This document shows positions 33,053 to 36,256 of a stretch of DNA of 36,256 nt, in pieces (the first letter of the stretch is position 1; every line of letters begins with the position of its first letter). The DNA comes from Limosilactobacillus coleohominis (GTDB lineage Bacteria > Bacillota > Bacilli > Lactobacillales > Lactobacillaceae). The DNA lies in NCBI RefSeq assembly GCF_016901675.1, contig NZ_JACJKU010000007.1, positions 1 through 36,256 of the forward strand, in the 5' to 3' direction. The position numbers and the translations under genes are program-made. The notes under the pieces were generated by a model. It was not told where the DNA came from and did no database searches. It saw only the letters and a program-made list of their open reading frames with translations.

Positions 33053-33184
33053 TTAAAAACACAAATACCAAATTTCAAACAATACAAACATAAATGGCTG
33101 CAATGATACCAGCCAGACCCAAAAGCGATCAGCTTCGGGAGCCGCCCAATATTCCAACAACTTACGATCAATGGTTTGTAGCAT
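33053..33184 (-). CDS. Very short aromatic-rich protein, probably membrane-associated
   Basis: A 43-aa ORF. ATG at 33184 has GGGAGATG upstream. The start is polar (MLQTIDRKLLEYWAAPEADR), then a tryptophan/phenylalanine-rich hydrophobic segment of about 23 residues (FWVWLVSLQPFMFVLFEIWY) that could span or lie on the membrane. It fills the gap between the excisionase-like gene and the next small gene with tight spacing. No family recognised. Confidence 0.5.
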   Translation of the reverse strand: MLQTIDRKLLEYWAAPEADRFWVWLVSLQPFMFVLFEIWYLCF

Positions 33185-33197
33185 TTAATTCATCTCC

Positions 33198-33213
33198 CAA
33201 CATATCCCCCGTG
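33198..33213 (+). repeat. 16-bp direct repeat, copy 1
   Basis: CAACATATCCCCCGTG, identical to 34566-34581. This copy lies just past the stop of the excisionase-like gene and before the 43-aa gene. Confidence 0.7.
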
Positions 33214-33222
33214 CCAGGTTGA

Positions 33223-33495
33223 TTACTTAGTAGCCATGAACTTATCTAGCTCATTCCGATTGAAACGATAAACTTTGCCGACACGCTTGAATGGAATTAA
33301 GTCATCAGCTAACCATTCGTTAAGTGTGTGGTTTGAAATTCCTAAGTATTTACAAGTCTGTTTCTTATCTAGGTATAGAGGAACATTGACCTGTGAAACA
33401 CTAGCTTGAGCCTTAGCAGCCGTATCATATACAGATTTGATAATCGCATCTTGAATCGGCTTCGGTAGGCTGATTTCAGTCTTAATGGATTCCAT
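33223..33495 (-). CDS. Excisionase/AlpA-like helix-turn-helix protein
   Basis: A 90-aa protein with a MerR-type DNA-binding (HTH_17) domain: YLDKKQTCKYLGISNHTLNEWLADDLIPFKRVGKVYRFNRNELDKFM. Proteins of this class act as excisionases or as AlpA-type activators in islands. ATG at 33495 follows AGGAGG by 8 nt; the GTG upstream lies in that site. It is the first leftward gene, divergent from the repressor, the usual place for the first derepressed gene of a satellite. Confidence 0.78.
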   Translation of the reverse strand: MESIKTEISLPKPIQDAIIKSVYDTAAKAQASVSQVNVPLYLDKKQTCKYLGISNHTLNEWLADDLIPFKRVGKVYRFNRNELDKFMATK

Positions 33496-33513
33496 GTTGC
33501 TCACCTCCTTTTT

Positions 33514-33630
33514 ATGATTATTCAGTTCTTATTTACTGATTAATCATAATTTTCAATTATAATAATACACCATAGGCAAAAGAATGCAATAAAAAATCAC
33601 CAATTAACCATAAAATTATGAAAAATCAGT
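33514..33630. promoter_or_regulatory. Operators between the divergent regulators
   Basis: Three related sites: ATGATTATTCAGT (33514-33526, inverse), ACTGATTAATCAT (33535-33547) and its inverse relative at 33618-33630 (ACTGATTTTTCAT on the minus strand). The common core is TGA-N4-TCA, with TCATAATTTT continuing in two of them. They flank the leftward promoter and the probable repressor promoter, as expected for the island repressor. Confidence 0.6.
33562..33589 (-). promoter_or_regulatory. Main leftward promoter of the island
   Basis: Minus-strand TTGCAT (33589-33584), 16-bp spacer, TATTAT (33567-33562); a second TATAAT overlaps downstream. It drives the excisionase-like and replication genes. 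Confidence 0.6.
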
Positions 33631-33691
33631 GAAAAATGACCTCTTATGATGATATGATTATGTTAGTGCCAAAAAGGAGGTGAGCACTTCA

Positions 33692-34378
33692 ATGCTTGCA
33701 AACAGATTAAAAGTTTTAGTTGCTGAACGGGGGTTAATGGTAAAGGACGTCATTGAAAACACAGGAATATCTAGGAATGTATTATCAAATATGATTAACA
33801 ACCCCTTTGCTAACGTCTCCAATTCAAACCTTGACATTCTTTGTAATTATTTTGATGTTAAACCAAATGATTTTTATGATTATCTACCTTGGATTTTTAA
33901 ATTTGAATATGATTGCAATGTTCTTTCTTCTGTTCCTAGCTCAATTAATGAATTTAATAAGCAAAAAGGGACTTTCGGAATAACTGTAAAATCAGCCGGA
34001 AAATCTTTGACAGAACCTTATCTAATACATTTTAAATACAACGATATTTCAGATGACGACAGAAAAGAATCATTCGTAGAAATGACTGGTGTACCTGATT
34101 TTGAAGTTAGTTTTACTCCAGAAGAAGGAAAACAAATCGATCAAATTTATTCGGAAATGTCTCCATTTTTTAAGCACTGGTTTCAGTCTGCTATAAAGAC
34201 CAACGCTATCTTGTTTTTAAATGATATGCTAAAGCACTTTGGTTTAAAGTTAAAGCATCATAGTTCTTCAGTTGAAGTTACTTTTTATAGTGGCACGTTT
34301 GAAAATGGCGATATAAATTCAACCCTAAAAGAATTATTCAGCTTTACAACGAGTGTAAAGTCAGATGATTCTAAGTAG
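33692..34378 (+). CDS. Island repressor (XRE-type HTH, no LexA-like protease domain)
   Basis: A 228-aa regulator. Residues 1-65 are an XRE helix-turn-helix (LANRLKVLVAERGLMVKDVI, TGISRNVLSNMINN, LDILCNYFDVKPNDFY). The remaining 160 residues are of unrecognised fold and show no S24 peptidase motif or catalytic Ser/Lys pair. It is therefore unlikely to be cleaved in the SOS response and more likely to be released by binding a helper-phage protein, as Stl-type repressors are. ATG at 33692 follows AGGAGGTG; the GTG at 33680 lies inside that site. The ribosome-site region shares the 16-mer AAAAAGGAGGTGAGCA with the divergent gene. Confidence 0.78.
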   Translation: MLANRLKVLVAERGLMVKDVIENTGISRNVLSNMINNPFANVSNSNLDILCNYFDVKPNDFYDYLPWIFKFEYDCNVLSSVPSSINEFNKQKGTFGITVKSAGKSLTEPYLIHFKYNDISDDDRKESFVEMTGVPDFEVSFTPEEGKQIDQIYSEMSPFFKHWFQSAIKTNAILFLNDMLKHFGLKLKHHSSSVEVTFYSGTFENGDINSTLKELFSFTTSVKSDDSK

Positions 34379-34438
34379 TCTGTGATCGCTGCTTAAGATT
34401 GATAATTACAAACGAGGCCAATTAAATTGACCTCAAAC

Positions 34439-34523
34439 TTCGTGGTCGTTCTGAACGACTACGAAAATGGTTTCTAAATCAATCTAATGGATTTAAAACA
34501 GGTCGTTCTGAACGACTTGTTTT
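34439..34523. repeat. Two hairpins with an identical 15-bp core between repressor and int
   Basis: GTCGTTCTGAACGAC occurs at 34445-34459 and 34502-34516. The flanks differ but each pairs with itself: TTCGTG/TACGAA in the first, AAAACAG/TTGTTTT in the second. This yields 12- and 13-bp stems with a CTG loop. The second is followed by a weak T-rich tail. Possible roles are terminators after the repressor gene, or protein-binding dyads controlling int. Confidence 0.6.
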
Positions 34524-34565
34524 AGTTCCTTATCATTCAAATGGATAACGAATTATTCACCCTCT

Positions 34566-34581
34566 CAACATATCCCCCGTG
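34566..34581 (+). repeat. 16-bp direct repeat, copy 2
   Basis: CAACATATCCCCCGTG, 36 nt before the int start; identical to 33198-33213. Both copies are followed by a pyrimidine and CA. Confidence 0.7.
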
Positions 34582-34616
34582 TCAATGAATCGCACGAAAG
34601 AGAGGGAAAATATAGA

Positions 34617-35759
34617 ATGGCTTCATATTATAAGGACAAAAACGCTAAGGGACAGACAATCTGGTATGTGAAGTACCGCAAGGCCGATGGTAGGCTAACT
34701 ACTAAACGGAGCTTCAAAACGAAGTCAGCAGCTCAAAAGTGGTACCGTGAATATCAAGTTGATGTTGACCATTACGGCAAGGCGCTGAATGTTAGAATCA
34801 CATTTGAAGAAGTCTACAATAAATGGTGGCCTGCCTATGATAAGAGTGTGGTCGATACCACTGCTCATAAGACTAAACAGATATTTAATAATCATATCTT
34901 GCCAGCCCTGGGCAACTATCGAATCAATGACATTAACGTTTCAATCTTGCAACGTCTGGTTAATCACTGGAACCAGATTTTGGTGAAGAATGATTGCCAG
35001 CTTTACACCAACCTGGTATTACGCCGGGCGGTTCAGTTAGGTTATATTCATGTAAACCCTATGGACAGTGTAATCAAGCCAAAGAAAAAAGCCCGTGCTT
35101 CCACCAATAACTTTTTCAGTCAAGATGAATTTACGGACTTTCTCAAATATCTAAGAGCAGATTATGAAGATGATAATCCCCGTGCTTTTATGATGTTATG
35201 GTTAGCGGCTGCCACAGGAATGAGACGGGGCGAAGTGCTTGGTTTAGAATGGAACTGTGTTGACTTGAAGAATCACACCATTAATATCAAGCGCTCATTG
35301 AAACGGTCTACACACGCTTATCTTGGTTCGCCAAAGAATCATTCTTCAATCAGAACAATTGCTATTGATGAAACAACGGCCAATTATTTACAACGGTGGA
35401 AGAAGCAGCAGCATAGTATTTTGAAGTATTTTAACTTTGACACCTATAAGACGAAGGGGCAATTGGTCTTCTCTACGTACAGGGCCAATAAAGCCTTACC
35501 GGAACCAACGGCCGATAAGTATATCAACCAGCTAACCAGCAAGCACGGCATGAAACACGTAACGTTTCACGGCTTGCGGCATACCCACGCTACTTTACTG
35601 GTTGAGAACAATACCAACGTTAAGTCAGTTTCAGAACGGTTAGGCCACTCGTCAATGGAAACGACTTTGAGAATTTACGTCAATAACGATAAACGTCCTA
35701 ATCATAAGGTAGCAGATAACTTCGGGAAGTTAATGTTCTCAAAAAGTTCTCAAAAGTAG
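34617..35759 (+). CDS. int: Tyrosine site-specific integrase
   Basis: A 380-aa recombinase that inserts the island at tRNA-Ser. The N-terminal arm-binding domain (ASYYKDKNAKGQTIWYVKYRKA) precedes a SAM-like core-binding domain (about 60-150). The catalytic domain has the arginine in ATGMRRGEVLGL, a lysine in SPKNHSSIRT, HGLRHTHATLL (H-x-x-R), LGHSS and the nucleophile tyrosine in TTLRIYVNND. ATG follows GAGAGGG. The 3' end of the gene contains the tandem GTTCTCAAA repeats and lies 71 bp from attR, so coding sequence and arm site overlap. Intact. Confidence 0.95.
   Translation: MASYYKDKNAKGQTIWYVKYRKADGRLTTKRSFKTKSAAQKWYREYQVDVDHYGKALNVRITFEEVYNKWWPAYDKSVVDTTAHKTKQIFNNHILPALGNYRINDINVSILQRLVNHWNQILVKNDCQLYTNLVLRRAVQLGYIHVNPMDSVIKPKKKARASTNNFFSQDEFTDFLKYLRADYEDDNPRAFMMLWLAAATGMRRGEVLGLEWNCVDLKNHTINIKRSLKRSTHAYLGSPKNHSSIRTIAIDETTANYLQRWKKQQHSILKYFNFDTYKTKGQLVFSTYRANKALPEPTADKYINQLTSKHGMKHVTFHGLRHTHATLLVENNTNVKSVSERLGHSSMETTLRIYVNNDKRPNHKVADNFGKLMFSKSSQK
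35735..35755 (+). repeat. Integrase arm-type sites, right arm
   Basis: GTTCTCAAA (35735-35743) and GTTCTCAAAA (35746-35755), 11-bp period, inside the last codons of int; same pair as at 21795-21815. Confidence 0.65.
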
Positions 35760-35829
35760 GTTATTAATATAGGAAGGGGCTTGCTAAAAGCCTATTATAA
35801 AGGGGAAAAAGCGGGTTTGTTATATATTA

Positions 35830-35843
35830 CCTGTACTCTCCTT
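35830..35843 (+). repeat. attR core
   Basis: CCTGTACTCTCCTT, exact copy of the tRNA-Ser 3' end at 21681-21694. The sequence to its right is the original chromosomal flank. Confidence 0.9.
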
Positions 35844-35854
35844 TTTTATGTTTG

Positions 35855-35883
35855 AAAGGCCTTGATATCAAGGCCTTTTACTT
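35855..35883 (+). terminator. Displaced original tRNA-Ser terminator
   Basis: A perfect 24-bp palindrome (AAAGGCCTTGAT and its complement) followed by TTTTACTTTT, 11 bp beyond attR. Before insertion it would have lain immediately after tRNA-Ser. Confidence 0.8.
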
Positions 35884-35888
35884 TTGCC

Positions 35889-35905
35889 CGTGCAACATTC
35901 GTGCA
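35889..35905 (+). repeat. Tandem CGTGCA pair, possible arm-site scar of another integrase
   Basis: CGTGCAACATT followed by CGTGCAC, period 11 bp. Same spacing as the resident integrase arm sites but a different word. Confidence 0.4.
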
Positions 35906-35939
35906 CTTTTCTTTCATAAAAGAATTCTAAAAAAATATT

Positions 35940-35980
35940 AACCCTGGAAGATTTAATATGATAGACTTTCGGGGTTTTAT
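35940..35980 (+). terminator. Hairpin downstream of attR
   Basis: AACCCTGGAAG pairs fully (with G-T pairs) to CTTTCGGGGTT, then TTTATATTTC. No gene precedes it; probably a leftover of an earlier insertion. Confidence 0.5.
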
Positions 35981-35999
35981 ATTTCTTTAAAATTCTAAA

Positions 36000-36056
36000 G
36001 TTGGCACACATTTGGCACACAAAAAATCAGCAGACCGTGCACCAGAAGTGGTCTGC
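36000..36056. repeat. Tandem TTGGCACAC pair and hairpin, remnant of another integrated element
   Basis: TTGGCACAC at 36001-36009 and 36012-36020 (11-bp period) resembles the 3' ends and arm sites of other tRNA-targeting integrases. GCAGACC / GGTCTGC (36030-36036, 36050-36056) then forms a terminator-like stem with a T run on the minus strand. The region 35844-36146 holds no gene. Confidence 0.45.
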
Positions 36057-36146
36057 CAAAATGATTATAGTATTTCCTTCTTTGATATTGATTTTAAACA
36101 ATGCTATACTCATCGATAGCCAAATTTGACCTAAATATATTTGAAC

Positions 36147-36256
36147 TTGGCAGATTGCAAGAAATAAGTTAACAATTATCATGTAAGTTTCTAAAAAAGA
36201 CTTCAATTGGTGTTTGCCAATTTAAACATTTCATTGGTCTCGAATTAAGCCACCAA
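36147..36256 (-). mobile_element. IS30-family insertion sequence, 3' end (truncated by window edge)
   Basis: The end reads TTGGCAGATTGCAAG from 36147 inward, matching the element end at 110-78. The transposase 3' end lies inside it on the minus strand. Confidence 0.8.
36169..36255 (-). CDS. IS30-family transposase, C-terminal 28 residues
   Basis: The partial reading frame gives WWLNSRPMKCLNWQTPIEVF and ends RNLHDNC before TAA at 36171-36169. The N-x-RPMKCLNW-x-TP motif followed by a short tail is the typical end of IS30 DDE transposases. The rest lies beyond the window. Confidence 0.85.
   Translation of the reverse strand, partial: WWLNSRPMKCLNWQTPIEVFFRNLHDNC

Larger units (their letters stand above)
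21681..35843. mobile_element. Capsid-forming phage-inducible chromosomal island (cf-PICI-like satellite)
   Basis: The element is 14,149 bp counted with one att copy. It carries integrase and repressor on one strand and a leftward block of excisionase-like protein, primase-polymerase, VapE helicase, head closure, HNH, TerS, TerL, portal, protease-capsid, connector and ArpU-like regulator. Seen directly: matched att cores in tRNA-Ser, integrase arm-type repeats on both sides, compact overlapping genes without evident decay, and no tail, tape-measure, baseplate, holin or lysin gene. Known: cf-PICIs encode their own head and packaging genes and acquire tails from helper phages. A deleted prophage is the alternative, but the small coherent size, PICI-type replication genes and intact ends favour a satellite. 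Confidence 0.82.

Noticed and set aside
21681-35843. Interpretation as an ordinary remnant prophage
   Set aside because: No broken phage genes, no tail or lysis fragments, intact integrase and att sites, and PICI-type replication genes; a satellite explains all of these better.

Overview
The window reads as low-GC Firmicute DNA of the family Lactobacillaceae. The backbone genes and their order (comEC-holA-rpsT-rpsO-RNase J-tuf-tig-clpX-ysxC, then uvrC-obg-rnz-SDR-recJ-apt) are typical of lactobacilli, and nearly every gene has a strong AGGAGG-type ribosome binding site. I do not name a species. Both ends lie inside IS30-family insertion sequences with similar terminal inverted repeats and the same orientation, so the window probably corresponds to a contig that ends in repeats.

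Region 1 (1-2921): the 5' end of an IS30-like element on the minus strand, whose start codon is buried in a long leader hairpin, abuts a decayed comEC. That gene has lost its N-terminus and carries a frameshift and two in-frame stops. Intact holA follows. Region 2 (2961-12013): rpsT (minus), rpsO, an RNase J paralogue that has lost several metal ligands, a TPR-like protein, tuf, tig, clpX, ysxC, a small MazG-like protein and a 46-aa lactobacillus protein. Region 3 (12134-21530): a lone amino-acid ABC ATPase, uvrC, obg, rnz, an SDR oxidoreductase, recJ, apt and a membrane-anchored protein. Most of these units have readable promoters and intrinsic terminators.

Region 4 (21605-35843): tRNA-Ser(CGA) carries a 14.15-kb integrated element bounded by a 14-bp direct repeat (attL/attR), with 11-bp-period arm-type repeats inside both ends. 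From the right it encodes a tyrosine integrase and a non-LexA-type repressor on the plus strand. Leftward on the minus strand come an excisionase-like HTH protein, small unknowns, an AEP-type primase-polymerase, a VapE helicase, a repeat-rich putative origin, a head-closure protein, HNH endonuclease, a small membrane protein, TerS, TerL, portal, a prohead protease fused to the HK97 capsid protein, a gp6-like connector and an ArpU-like regulator. There are no tail, tape-measure, baseplate, holin or endolysin genes. This gene set matches a capsid-forming phage-inducible chromosomal island (cf-PICI): a satellite that would make and fill its own heads and take tails and lysis from a helper phage.

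The island also holds regulatory structure worth checking. The packaging promoter has a leader terminator and five copies of ACGAACA. There is a candidate ~215-nt structured RNA ending in a terminator, three TGA-N4-TCA operators between the divergent regulators, a long stem-loop in the replication operon, and twin hairpins with identical cores upstream of int. Region 5 (35844-36256): past attR are the tRNA's original terminator, two further 11-bp-period repeat pairs that look like arm-site scars of other integrases, and the 3' end of a second IS30-family element.
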